A stretch of DNA of 64,000 nucleotides from Branchinecta lynchi (lineage: Eukaryota > Arthropoda > Branchiopoda > Anostraca > Branchinectidae), in assembly GCA_023053575.1 (NCBI GenBank), contig JAKZAP010000004.1:25349252-25413251 (forward strand), written 5' to 3'. The notes below the pieces were generated by a model. That model worked only from the letters and a program-made list of their open reading frames with translations, made no database searches and was not told where the DNA came from. Position 1 is the stretch's first letter, and each line of letters opens with the position of its first letter. The position numbers were made by a program, and so were the translations under genes. Below, one piece after another: positions 9,825-19,989 of this stretch.

Positions 9825-10775
9825 CACTTGCCTTCCGGCCAAGTGCCATATACCGATCACTTTTCCGTCGGTCTGTCTGTCGGTCGGTTAGTCCGGTGTT
9901 TGCTAGTTAGGGTACTTCCAGATACGCTAGGACGATGAAACTTGGCAGGCATATTAAGGACCCGACCAAACTAAGTTTGAAATAGTCACTTGCCCGATCC
10001 GACCACCGTGGGGCGAGGGAGGGGAGCCGAAATCCGGAATTTAGTGGCATACATAACTTTCAAACGGGAGATCGGATTTTTATGAAATTTAATATTTGGA
10101 AAGACGTCATGTCTCAGATGTCCCATTTCAAGTCCGGACCGAATCCGACTAATGTGGGGGGGGGGCGGAAACCATGTGACACGCTTAGAGTGGAGGGATC
10201 GGGATGAAACTTGGTGGAAAGAGCAAGCACAAGCCCTAAGTACATCACTGACAGAACCGGACCGGACTCGTGCGCTGGAGGGGGGGGGGTATGGAATTCT
10301 GGTGATACGGAGTTAAGTTACTTCCAGGTGGGTTAGGACAGTAAAACCTGAGTGAAACTTGGCAGGCAAATTGGGGACCAGACCAGATTAACCTAGAAAT
10401 AGTCAACTTCTCGATTCAAACATCGTAGGGGGAGTGGGGGAGGGGGAATCCGGAATCTTGAGGTATGTATAACTTCCGAACGGGTGATCGGATCATAATA
10501 AACTTGATATGTAGAAAGGTCAGCCGTCTCAGATTCCAAGTTTCAAGTCCGGATCGGATCCAATGAAGGTGGGGGGGGGGGGGGGGTCGAGGGGGAACCT
10601 GAAACCTTGTAACACGCTTGGAGTGGAGCTATCGGAATGAAAATTGGTGGGAGGAACAAGCACAAGCCCTATGTACATCAGTGGCAGGCGACTCTTTATT
10701 CACGTCCCAGTCCGAGAACTTGAATACATGCTAACAAGCTTGCAAGTGCCATATTAGCTTATAGCTCTTGTTAAA
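9825..10775 (+). mobile_element. TGGCACTTG element with internal diverged repeats, copy 1
   Basis: The left end is a hairpin (tggcacttg ... caagtgcca) followed by cgatcacttttccgtcggtctgtc; the right end is cttgcaagtgccatattagc then ttatagctcttgtt. Inside, a motif around gatgaaacttggcaggc recurs with G runs. Other copies lie at 13127-13545, 16400-17095, 22085-23400 (minus), 26782-29375 (minus) and 61740-63300. There is no open frame of note. Confidence 0.75.
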
Positions 10776-11110
10776 GACGCAAAGTTATTTGTTACCACGG
10801 TAACTGGATCTGCAATTTCTCGTCTTTGCAGTTACCGTGGTATCTGATATTACGGTTGCTCTGCAAAAAAACAATTGCCGAAATTGCGCGTTTTGAAGTC
10901 ATCCGAAAAGAAAACTGATATCCAGTCACGTCAGATCAAGTGCCAAAAATTTTTCCTAACAATTTGACAGAATCCTAGGCTCTACTGTTGTTCGTGAGAT
11001 GACTTTCTCAGATACCACGATCAATCACTATGGTATCTGACCAGATACCACTGTAACCGCAAAAAGGACTGTAGATCGTGTTATCAGATACCACGCTAAA
11101 ACGCAACTAT
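10776..11110. repeat. ACCGTGGTATC palindrome repeat, copy 1
   Basis: Repeated palindromes of the type ggtatctgataccac and ttaccgtggtatctgat. Related copies are at 19990-20155 plus 21040-21290 (split by an insertion), 50640-51010 and 57075-57245. Confidence 0.7.
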
Positions 11111-11345
11111 TAAACAACAAGCTTTGAGATCGACTCAAAAATTCTCTGATTTCTTCCTCCTCTTACGACATTTGAAACGACACTCGCTTTGTTATCCGAA
11201 GAAGAGATGAAGTTTCGGGGAAGCGTGACCATAACCAGATCATATTTGACGGTGCAAAACGGATAAGTCAGCTACATTTTATTAGAGCTTCCAATTCCAA
11301 CCAGTTTCCAGAGAAGAAGTTCGTAAAATCAGATATTTAAGGAAG

Positions 11346-11502
11346 TTTTTGTTCTCTTTTTGTTGATGTCAAAATGTAGTTAGAAGACGGCTTTTTATTT
11401 TATTTTCGTTGTGCAACATTGTCAGTGCTAAAGTATGCCACCAGGCATGTGCACTGGTCCGTGATTTTTATCTATGTTTGTTGTAATTAAATACTACTAC
11501 TA

Positions 11503-11548
<46 letters not shown>
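11346..11548 (+). mobile_element. Truncated non-LTR 3' end with (CTA)n and poly-A
   Basis: The 3' end reads ttgtaattaaatactactac then a run of about 43 A. Its flanks, aaggaag and gactcttt, are joined as aaggaagaatcttt in the uninterrupted relative at 11950, which defines the insertion. Confidence 0.7.
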
Positions 11549-11550
<2 letters not shown>

Positions 11551-11593
11551 CTCTTTAATTGTTTTTCCACTAGTTCATTTTCCAGCTTCAGCG

Positions 11594-11650
11594 GCTTGAG
11601 CCTGAAGAGGACCCATGCCAAGAAGGGCCGAAATATAGTTCTAATGAAAT
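11594..11650 (+). ncRNA. Hammerhead ribozyme motif, core intact
   Basis: GAGC then CTGAAGA (11602-11608), stem II GGACCC...GGGCC, GAAA (11630-11633), TATA and GTTC. Stem I pairs GAGC with GTTC through one G-U pair. Cleavage would follow the last A of TATA. Confidence 0.65.
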
Positions 11651-11879
11651 GTAGCTGACTTATCCGTTTTGCACCGTCAAATATGATTCGCAGTCAGCTT
11701 GGGGTGAAGGACTATCTATCACCACAGTACGGAACTTCAAATCGCCCATACATGCCGCCGACAAATAGCCATCTTAGCTGGAAAGAAGAAGGAGAGACAG
11801 GTGACTCCAAAACCAAAATGCAGAAGGATCTCTGCCTTTTCGACCACCCAATCGAACAGCAAAAACAGCAGACGTGTCG

Positions 11880-12130
11880 AGAACGAAATCACAAAACCAG
11901 ATTTAACTCCAATCAGTTTTCCGAAAAGAAGTTCGTAAAATCAAATTTTTAAGGAAGAATCTTTAACTGTTTTTCCACAAGTTCATTTTCGAGCTTGAGC
12001 GACTTGAACCTGAAGAGAACCCTGGCCAAGACGGGCCAAAATATAGCTCTCATAAAATGTAGCTGACTTATCCGTTTTGCACCGTCAAATATGACTCCCA
12101 GTCAGCTTCGGCTGAAAGACTATCATGATC
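11880..12130 (+). repeat. Single-arm hammerhead element, core broken
   Basis: A longer subfamily 2 arm: aaaccagatttaactcc, aagttcgtaaaatc, gcttgagc, CTGAAGA, then AAAA instead of GAAA. The downstream ctgacttatccgttttgcac and cagtcagcttcggctgaa are conserved. Confidence 0.78.
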
Positions 12131-12592
12131 AGATTTGCTATCCTTTCACAACAGTTATAAAACTGAGACGGGGGAATGAAATACTTCAAAGTAAAAAGAG
12201 GAACTGAAAACGGAGCTGACTGTTGAAAATTTAATTTCCCGAGGGCAAGCTGTTGCACGGACATCTATGTTTTCGATTGATGGTAGAAATGAGAAAGGAG
12301 TTGGATCCGCCCTCGGAAAGTGAACTAATGAACAAACAAGAGTCTAGGAGTCCAAAGGGGGGCTAGTAAGGATCACCACACGATCTGTCACGAAGAGGTC
12401 GCTGGATGGACGAGTGACCGTGATAGGAAACGATAATAGAACTAAATTCACAAAGCCAACTGAATTTCTATTATTTCTTTTTTATCTTTTTTTTTCTTCC
12501 TTCCCGCTTTCTTTACTTTCCCTAGGACTCCCAACTTTAACCACTCAACCAGCGAGTGAATAGTAATTACCCCCCCCCCCCCGCTCTCTGGC

Positions 12593-12858
12593 CTAGCAAA
12601 TATAAATATTCCTTCAGCCCAAGCTGACTGCGAATCATAGTTGATGGTGGAAAAGGGATACGTCAGCTGAATTTATTGGAGCTATATTTCGGCCCTTCTT
12701 GGCAAGGGCCCTCTTCAGGCTCAAAACCGCTCAAGTTGGAAAAACGAACTTGTCTTTTTGTGTTCAAGTTGGAAAAACGAACCCTTACCAAGAGGGGCCG
12801 AAATATAGCTCCAATAAAATTCAGCTGACGTATCCGTTTTCCACGATCAACTAGCAAA
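12593..12858. mobile_element. Foldback hammerhead element 2 (subfamily 2) with 8 bp target duplication
   Basis: Inverted arms 12601-12765 and 12766-12850 are flanked by CTAGCAAA at 12593-12600 and 12851-12858. The left arm holds an intact core; the right arm lacks the CTGAAGA box. Confidence 0.84.
12671..12726 (-). ncRNA. Hammerhead ribozyme motif, core intact
   Basis: On the minus strand CTGAAGA (12718-12712), stem II GGGCCC...GGGCC, GAAA (12690-12687), TATA. Inner stem I is GAGC with GCTC, a perfect match. The outer stem is weaker than in the copy at 31997. Confidence 0.72.
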
Positions 12859-12879
12859 CATGCCAGACTCTCCACGTAT

Positions 12880-13050
12880 AGTTGGAAATTAAAGTGGGTA
12901 CGCCTTCAGATTCCTCTCTATCCTACGTCCCCACCTAAAGATACCTTTCGAAACAGACCACAACCCGATCTTCCGCATACCAAACGTTGGCAGGGAGGTA
13001 AAACAAGTCACATTTGCAAGAATACTTTGAACTGCGTCCGGTCCAAAACT
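12880..13050 (+). repeat. Repeat that gives the empty site for the element at 19379
   Basis: Bases 12900-13030 match 19309-19374 joined to 19759-19830 (cttcagattcctctct, tcgaaacagacc, ataccaaacgttgg, aaacaagtcacatttgcaag). The 376 bp element is absent here. Confidence 0.72.
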
Positions 13051-13126
13051 GGCACCAAATCCACAAAGCCAACTGAATTTATATTTTTCTTTCTTATCCT
13101 TTTTTATATTCTTCCTTCCTGCTTTT

Positions 13127-13545
13127 TTATGGCAATTGCCAATTCCTGTCCGTCCGTTGGTCTGTCGTTAGGTCCATGTTTTGTTAGTTCGAGCACTTCC
13201 ACAAAAGCTATGACTATGAAACTTGGCAGGCATATCAGGGATCCGAAAAAATTTACTTGGAAATAGTCACTTCCCGATTCGACCATAGTTGGGGGAGTGG
13301 AGGGACGGGGAATCTGGAATCTTGAGGCACTCATAACTTCTGAACAGGTGATCGGATCTTAATGAAACTTGTTTTTGGAAGAGCCTTGTGTCTCAGACGA
13401 CCCACTTCCAAATCGGGACTGGAGCCGGTGACTTTGGGGGGAGCTGGAGAGGGGAACCAGAAATCTTGGAAAACATTAGATTCAAGGGATCGTGATGAAA
13501 CTTGGTGTGAAGAACACTCGATCAAATTGACTTCCAAATAGCTTA
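13127..13545 (+). repeat. TGGCACTTG-type element, partial copy
   Basis: It opens tggcaattgccaattcctgtccgt and carries the actatgaaacttggcaggca motif; it stops without the usual right end. Confidence 0.65.
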
Positions 13546-13879
13546 AAGCTATAAGAGGACTCGAACATTTACGAAATACAAAACACGACATCATAACTAA
13601 TAAACTTACAATGAAATAAATGTTGGATGAAATTTTGTAAAAATTGGGCCGGAGAATTGGTAGGGTATGGAGTGTTCCTCTCGCACCGACGCACGGACGA
13701 CAGAAGGGCAGGGAGGAATAGACCATAATCATCTTCGGCGATGAGGGGTTTCCAGCTTTTCCTAGTTGGTTACCTATTTTGGTGTTTCCCGTGTCTTTTG
13801 ATGATAAGAACAATTTGGTTCCATGTCATCACGAGGAGAGGAATTTTCATAACGGTCATAGACTCTTCGAATGGTCTAT

Positions 13880-13955
13880 GGTGACGGTCTATCACTATAA
13901 CCTAGAATTAAGTGTTTACGCAAGGAATATAAATGATAATATGAAACAATAATTT
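13880..13955 (+). repeat. Dispersed repeat related to 51440-51870
   Basis: The block cctagaattaagtgtttacgc matches the reverse complement of about 51815-51855. Confidence 0.5.
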
Positions 13956-13985
13956 TTCTCGAACATATATGCAATAGAGGAAAAC

Positions 13986-14500
13986 ATGGACCACTTTCTC
14001 AATCGATGCCAGGAGCTTTCGGAGTTCAGGGAATTTTTTTTTAAGGGGAGTGTTTTGTTTCTTCCGGATATCCTGAATAGCAGTTCGGAAAGAGTTATAA
14101 CAAAGGTGTGCGAATTTATGGACGGAGCGCTGAAGCTAAGGCATTGTTCACATTGGTGTAATAAGCTAAATAAGGATATTTTTAAAATCTGTTTCTTTAC
14201 GGTATTAGTGGAGCAACTATGCTAGCTATGTGGCCAGCCCTTCGCAAGGCTCAGTAGGATCATGTAATACCACTCGATGCATCCCTGGTCGAGGCCAGGG
14301 TACAGAACAGGCTCTAGAATAAATCCCTTATGCGCCTTATAACACCAATGTGAACAATGTTTAAGAGCAGCCAAGCTTAGTAGTGAGGCTTCATAGCCGT
14401 AGGAAAATATTGTTGTTTTCTCTTGTAATGTGCATTATTGTTTTGTTATGTATATGACCACTGGGCTTTTAAATACACTTATTATTATCTTCGTATGTCC
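13986..14500 (+). pseudogene. Non-LTR retrotransposon 3' end, interrupted by a MITE
   Basis: The frame from 13986 reads DHFLNRCQELSEFREFF and then PDILNSSSERVITKVCEFM, a C-terminal zinc-knuckle and tail region of a non-LTR reverse transcriptase. At 14142 a 218 bp MITE cuts it. The 3' end (ttgttatgtatatgaccact then gggcttttaaatacac and ATT units) resembles 27655-27720. Confidence 0.65.
14142..14359. mobile_element. MITE with 24 bp terminal inverted repeats inside a retrotransposon
   Basis: The ends cattgttcacattggtgtaa at 14142 and its reverse complement ending at 14359 agree at 23 of 24 positions. No protein is encoded. Confidence 0.82.
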
Positions 14501-14674
14501 CACAGGAAGTTATTTTATGACAATTAATTTTTTGGAGGATGTTACGACCTCGTACCATACTCCAGAGAGGCTGATACGGAGCCGTAAGAGCCTCCGTAGA
14601 AGTTCATCGAGCACTTTTTCTCAAATACTGAAAAACAGAAGCTGACTTTTCACAAAAAATTAATTAGAAATGTT

Positions 14675-14976
14675 GAAATTACAGAACATTATACTCTCTT
14701 TGACAACCATCCTGTGCCCTAGGTAGGTCATAGCTTGTCACGGTCAGATTAACACTCAAAATACAGATTGTCAACTGAGACAACATCCCACTATCCCTTG
14801 CTTTCCAAAAGCTAGTTATTCAGCACTGAAAAAATGTCAGAACATCTTACTCTCGTAGACAGCCAGCCTTTGTCCTGGGTCGTACCTTGACACAATCAGA
14901 TTTCCACTGAAAATACAGCTTGTCAACTGAAACAACTTGCAACTATCCCTTGCTTTCCAAAGGCTAGTTATTCAGA
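14675..14976 (+). repeat. Tandem duplication of about 150 bp
   Basis: The blocks gtcaactgagacaac/gtcaactgaaacaac and ctatcccttgctttccaaa and ctagttattcag occur twice, about 150 bases apart. Confidence 0.75.
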
Positions 14977-15429
14977 TTAATCACCTTCTTTATTCCGGAA
15001 TTATCTTGTTTCTCAGAAGCCTTCACGTTGGGTTTGTTATTGTTTATTTTTTACTTCCACGAACCCTAGAATAGTCATTTTAGTATATCTGTAGTAGGTT
15101 TTCCTGCCCGCTAGATGGCATCTGAATCGACAAAAAAAAGTAAAAGACCATGTTGTTAGAAACTGAAGTGCCTGAGTCCCAACTCCCAACGGTAGTCATT
15201 TTATTAAGACAGCGTTTACAAGGAAAAACTTGGAAAACTTAAATAGAATCCGATCGTGATGACAAGATTATGATTACACGCAGAGGAAAAAAAATACATT
15301 CTTCAAACCAGAAAATATGACATAAATAAACTCACTAGCCAATAAGAATAAGTGTTGACAGCATTTATGGCATCAGTACTGATGATCGCTGCTCTCAAAA
15401 GCTAGCTAGACTTTTTTTTAGTACTTTTT

Positions 15430-15600
15430 ACCAGTGCCGCCGACAAGATTCCTTTCAAGTAGTCCGGAATTCCTTTCATCATGAAAGGATTCCCGTCCTG
15501 CTGGACTTTTTTCCTACTCGTCTTCACGAACGGAATCCTTTCCGAGTCGACCGGATTCCTTTTTACTCGGTGGGATTTCCTTTCTTGTCCGTGTAAACGC
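15430..15600 (+). repeat. GGATTCCTTT motif cluster with a hairpin
   Basis: Five variants of ggaatcctttc lie within 170 bases. Two form the near-perfect hairpin ggaattcctttcat-c-atgaaaggattcc. No known family recognised. Confidence 0.5.
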
Positions 15601-15749
15601 TACATAAGTCTACACTAGGCTTGGTTGCTAAATTTACTAAAAAGAAAATTCCCTACCTCCATTAGCGAAAAAGTAAAACAAAAGAAGAATAAGACCTACC
15701 TACAAAAATATTATGTTCGTAAAAGTTATAATAGTTAACATACCTCCAT

Positions 15750-15960
15750 CTCGGTTCATATCGGTATAACAACCTCGATGTCTGAAGTTAACCTTTGATG
15801 ACATAATTTCGCAATAATTAGTAGAGGCTATAGTATTTTGATCCTGAAAATCATCAGTTCAGGGAAAAAATATTCTTGGAACATACCATTATAAAAGCCT
15901 CGATGGGCTGACAACTTCAGCATTTAACCAATGGCGAAGAAACAAACCAAACTGTTGCTC
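15750..15960 (+). repeat. Dispersed repeat, inverted copy at 51440-51800
   Basis: Blocks tttcgcaataatt, gtattttgatcctgaaaat and gggctgacaacttcagcatt recur in the same order on the minus strand around 51500-51790. Confidence 0.65.
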
Positions 15961-16059
15961 GCAACACTTTAGTCGGCGAACCCGAACAAAGGTTGCTGCA
16001 ACACTTCACGTTGAACAGGCAACGTAGATCTAGTTCCATTTCAGATCGTTATCCCAAGC

Positions 16060-16400
16060 AATTTAACGGCCTTACACTGCCTGAATGACGACGGATATTC
16101 AGCAGTTTCTCTTCTCAGTCTGCTGGACCGATAACCAGAAGACTTACTATCATTAATTTACATTTTCCTGGTTGACAGTTGAGTTTGAAGGGAAGTGATG
16201 GAGTCTTGTACATGATCTGAACTGTTCGGAAGTGTGGAAGAAAGCTTAGAAATAATGAGAAGGGAAACGTCATCTGCAAATCTATACCTATGAAGGAAAT
16301 CTTTCGCAACATTAACAGAACAAAGAAAAATAAGAGGACCCAACGTAGTTCCTTGGGGGGCGGGGGTATCACAAGTCATTGTTCCCCCAATTCCGGTAAT
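16060..16400 (-). pseudogene. Non-LTR reverse-transcriptase core fragment
   Basis: In one minus-strand frame the sequence reads PQGTTLGPLIFL and, after a shift, RYRFADDVSLLI. These are the PQG and [YF]ADD motifs of the reverse-transcriptase palm, with spacing typical of non-LTR elements. Frameshifts and stops show that it is dead. It is cut at 16400 by a TGGCACTTG element. Confidence 0.78.
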
Positions 16401-17095
16401 GGCGAGTTACTTCCAGATGTACTAAGGACGATGAAACTTGGCAGGCATATTAGAGACCCGACAAAACAGACTTAAGGACCCGACACAATGCCCTAGAAAA
16501 ACTTTCGTTCCTGGATCCGACTATTTTTGGGGGAGCTGAGGGAAGACTGGAATCCGGAAATTACTGACTTCAGTAGGTTGTCAAACTTGTTTAAAACTTG
16601 AAACACGGGAAGAGGAGATGTCAGGGATGCGACATTTTAGTGTCCAAGTCGTATTCGGCTACAGCGGGGTGAGCTGGGGGGGGGGGGGAGGGGTCCCGGA
16701 AATTTGGTAGCTCGTATAGTGGTCAAACGAGTGCAGGGATCTGAATGAAACTTGGAAAAGTGAGGTCATATGACGTAGATAATATATTTAAGAGCCCGAA
16801 CCGAATCCAAACACGGTGGAGAGGGGGGGGGGGCTCGGACTTTCCCGACAAATGCTCAGATTCGAGTGAATGTGGCACGTGTAGGGATCAAACGAGTGGA
16901 TTTAAACTTGGAAGGGAGACTAGTCATTTGCTCTAGATGATTCGAGGCGATGCAAGAAATGCTCAGACTCGAATGAAACTAGATATCCTATTTCTAGGTC
17001 CGAAATAGGTTGAAGGGGATATTTTGTGACGTTCTTGTCTACTTTCTTGCACCACCTAATCATAAGAAGTGCTATATGAGCTTGTAGCTCTTGTT
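16400..17095 (+). mobile_element. TGGCACTTG element, copy with the right end
   Basis: The gatgaaacttggcaggcat motif, G runs and the right end agtgctatatgagcttgtag-ctcttgtt are present. The left hairpin is missing. Confidence 0.7.
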
Positions 17096-17230
17096 TTACT
17101 TTATTCCTTGTCACTCCCAACTCTCTGCCAGTCAACAGCGACAGAAGAGTAATTAACCCCCAAACCCCGCCCGCTCTCTACGGGTCTCAGTGCTGCCACT
17201 ACAGAATTTTGAAAAACCTAGACATGATTA

Positions 17231-18261
17231 ACAAGACCAAAGGTGTCCATGGGATCCCTAAAAACGAATATCTGATTCAGACAATAGGGTCTTGTCTTCG
17301 CCAGATCCAGTCTTCGCCAGGCTAATCAAAAGAGAAAACCAAGTTCAGATATAGCTCTATAAGCCATATCTATTTTGACGATACTGACCGAGACTTCCTG
17401 CTTTACTTCTGCCAAGTTTCCGGTTTCGCCCGAATGCCGAGAAAAACTACTAGTCCAGCAATAAAGAAAATTCAGAAACAAATCCAGCGTCGAATCCCTA
17501 TAAAGAACATCGAATCAACTTCGAATAAAAGTTTGACTTACTAATTATATTTCCGGGTAAAAAATGATTGTCATATACAGACTCAGCCTCTCTTCTAACC
17601 CCTTAATCTGTCATCTAATCAAACTTTTGCTTTTAACAAATTTTCCGGTTTTGGCCGGATTCCGGGCGAACTAGTTGTCCTGCGAGAAAATGGTTTTCAC
17701 CATCGTGTTCAGCAAGTTTTTTTACCCCTAATCGAACATTTAATCAACTTCAAATGAAACTTTTACTTTTAACCAACTTTCCGTTTTTTGCCGGATTCCG
17801 GACCAACTACTTGTTCGGCGAGAAGGTGGTTTTCAACATCGTGTTCAGCATGTCTTCTTACAGCTAGATCGACCATTTAATCCACTTCATATAAAACTTT
17901 TACTTTTAACCAACTTGCCGGTGTTTGCCGGATTCCGGACGAACTAATTGTCCGGCAAGAAAATGGTTTTCACTATCGTGCTTAGCATGCCTTCTTACAC
18001 CATAATCGACTATCACATTACCTGTTTAAAACATTGTCCCTTAATTTGAACCCCCTCCCCCAGCCCTAAATGTAGGGCTACAGAGCCCATCTACGAACTT
18101 GACCTTACTCTTGACCCAAACAATATTCACACCAAGTTTCATCAAAATATCTCATTCCCTTCCGAGAGTTATAGCGCGCACAGACGGACAGACGGACGGA
18201 CGGACAGACGGACAACTTTTGCGATGTCATAGGTATCCCTTCACTTACGTTTTGGGATCCC
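17231..18261 (+). mobile_element. GGGATCCC-bounded element, copy 2
   Basis: Left end acaagaccaaaggtgtcc, right end cacttacgttttgggatccc. Inside are three to four of the 137 bp units and a gacggacagacggacgg stretch at 18178-18211. Non-coding. Confidence 0.87.
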
Positions 18262-18339
18262 AAAAACCAGGAGAAATCAGGAGATTCAGTAATAAAAAAA
18301 TCAGGAGATGTTATTACAGGTTTTTAATTTATTACAGGT

Positions 18340-18510
18340 TTATTTCCTTTCCCGAAGTTGAACCAGAGGATTGACAGCCTGACGAGGACCCTTGCCAAGA
18401 AGGGCCGAAATATCGCTGATGAGAATCGTAGCTGACGTGTCCGTTGAAAACATTGTTTGAATAAATGTTTCAAAGTCAGCTTGGGCTCAACGAATATTTA
18501 TGAACTCCCT
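18340..18510 (+). mobile_element. Single-arm hammerhead element (subfamily 1)
   Basis: It contains the right arm of the foldback elements: hammerhead, then gtagctgacgtgtccgttg, tgtttgaataaatgtttcaa and gtcagcttgggctcaacgaa. No inverted partner is next to it. A GGGATCCC-element tail follows at 18501-18728. Confidence 0.82.
18369..18427 (+). ncRNA. Hammerhead ribozyme motif, core intact
   Basis: GATT-ga-CAGC, CTGACGA (18379-18385), stem II GG-a-CCCTT...AAGGG-CC, GAAA (18407-18410), TATC, GCTG-atgag-AATC. Inner and outer stem I pair perfectly (CAGC/GCTG, GATT/AATC). Every conserved core base is present; predicted cleavage after 18414. Confidence 0.82.
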
Positions 18511-18728
18511 CTCCCACCCCTGAATGTAGGGCTACAAAGCCCATCTACGAACTCGACTGGCCCGACGACACAACGAATCCTCACACCATGTTTCATCAAA
18601 ATATCTCATTCCCTTCGAGAGTTATCGTGCTTACAGACGGACGGACGAACGGACAGACGGACGTACGGACAGACGGACAACTTTTGCGATGTCATAGGTA
18701 TCCCTCCACTTACGTTTTAGGATCCCAA
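18501..18728 (+). repeat. GGGATCCC-element tail fragment
   Basis: It holds the last 230 bases of the family: cccctgaatgtagggctac, gacggacgaacggacag and ccacttacgttttaggatccc. Confidence 0.75.
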
Positions 18729-18729
18729 A

Positions 18730-19300
18730 AAGAACAGCAAATTTAATATTAAATAAGTATTAAAGTAAAAGTACACTGGAAACAATCCTCATGCAAATTA
18801 TAGTAAAAGCAAAATGTGATTCTTTTACGATTTAATTATAATTAGCATAGATTATAAAATAAATTTTGTAGTTTGAAATATCTGGTTATTAAACATTTTT
18901 CTAGTTTTCATGGTTTTGTGTCGGGTGGAATTAGTTTTCATAAGTAGTGATTTGGTTGGGGTTGGAATTATTGTGAGTGGTTCCGATAATCTGCGGATCT
19001 GCGGACAGGAGAGAAAATACGTACAAATTAGTAACGAAAATAAGAATTATAAGTAGAAACAATTAAAGGAAAATTTTGGACTGGAAATTCAAAGAATAGT
19101 TTGTACGACTATTTTGTTTTTGAAGAAGTTGGTGATGTTCAAGATTTTAAGTAAATATTACGGTCACCGAGTGAAAATATTACACCGAGTGGAGCCCATT
19201 GTCGGAGCCCAAAGAATTATTATTTTTTATAAGAAAAGATGCTATGCAAGCTTTAAAAGAATAAAATAAAAATAATTAAGGTGAACGTATAAGTACGTTT
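18730..19300. other. AT-rich intron, no recognised feature
   Basis: No repeat family, exon or RNA gene seen. Confidence 0.5.
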
Positions 19301-19374
19301 CAGTTTTGTTGCCTTCAGATTCCTCTCTTTTTCCGTCCCAACCTAAAGCTACTTTTCGAAACAGACCCCAATCC

Positions 19375-19758
19375 TTAAAGCACACCTTGCACTATGTACT
19401 GTTTATATTCCAGTATTCAAAGCTTTCTGAATACTGTAAAGCTATGCTCTACTTTAAAAAAAAGTATCGATGGCTATTGCCTGTTTTAAGCCTTTTCCCA
19501 GGCCCACCGACTTCTAGCAAGATCTCGGCAAAATTCAGAAAACCGGTTTTACGCATCAATAGCGTGACACGCGAACACTCGTCTTGAGCGTAATGCGCAT
19601 GGAAACTAGTGAATCGCGGCAAATGCAAAGATTAGTGAGGTGTCGTTCGCGGGTTCACAATTGTAATATAGGAAATTAGGATCTCCGGGTTTAAGAACTA
19701 ATGAATGATGTTACGGAAGGAGGTTGCATTTACATTATAGGTAGGACAGGTCCTTTAA
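19375..19758 (+). mobile_element. 376 bp element with TTAA target duplication
   Basis: It runs from agcacaccttgcac (19379) to gtaggacaggtcct (19754) between TTAA copies. The flanks join into the sequence seen at 12880-13050, so this is a clean insertion. The 5' end recurs on the minus strand at 46985 (TTAA then agcacacctcgcac) and, diverged, at 63715. Confidence 0.82.
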
Positions 19759-19989
19759 CCTCTGAAATACCAAACGTTGGTAGAAAGCTAAAACAAGTCA
19801 CATTTGCAAGAATACTTAACTTACGCTCGTGACAGTAGGAAGCGTCTACTTTAATGCGCGGCCGGCCCAACCTAGTTGCAAAAATGATATTCTGACGTTA
19901 CCGGACACTTGATATTCAATGTTTACAGGAAATTGAAGGTTATTACCCCAATTTTCGAGCTTTTCGAGCAGAACTTACCCATAGTTGTT

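Larger units (their letters stand above)
11245..11712. mobile_element. Foldback hammerhead element (subfamily 2) split by a retroposed tail
   Basis: The left arm starts tatttgacggtgcaaaacgg at 11245 and the right arm ends ttttgcaccgtcaaatatg and beyond at 11660-11712. Between them lies an insertion (about 11346-11548): a retrotransposon 3' end with gggcatgtgcactggtcc-type sequence, four CTA units and 43 A. The right arm carries an intact hammerhead core. Confidence 0.75.
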
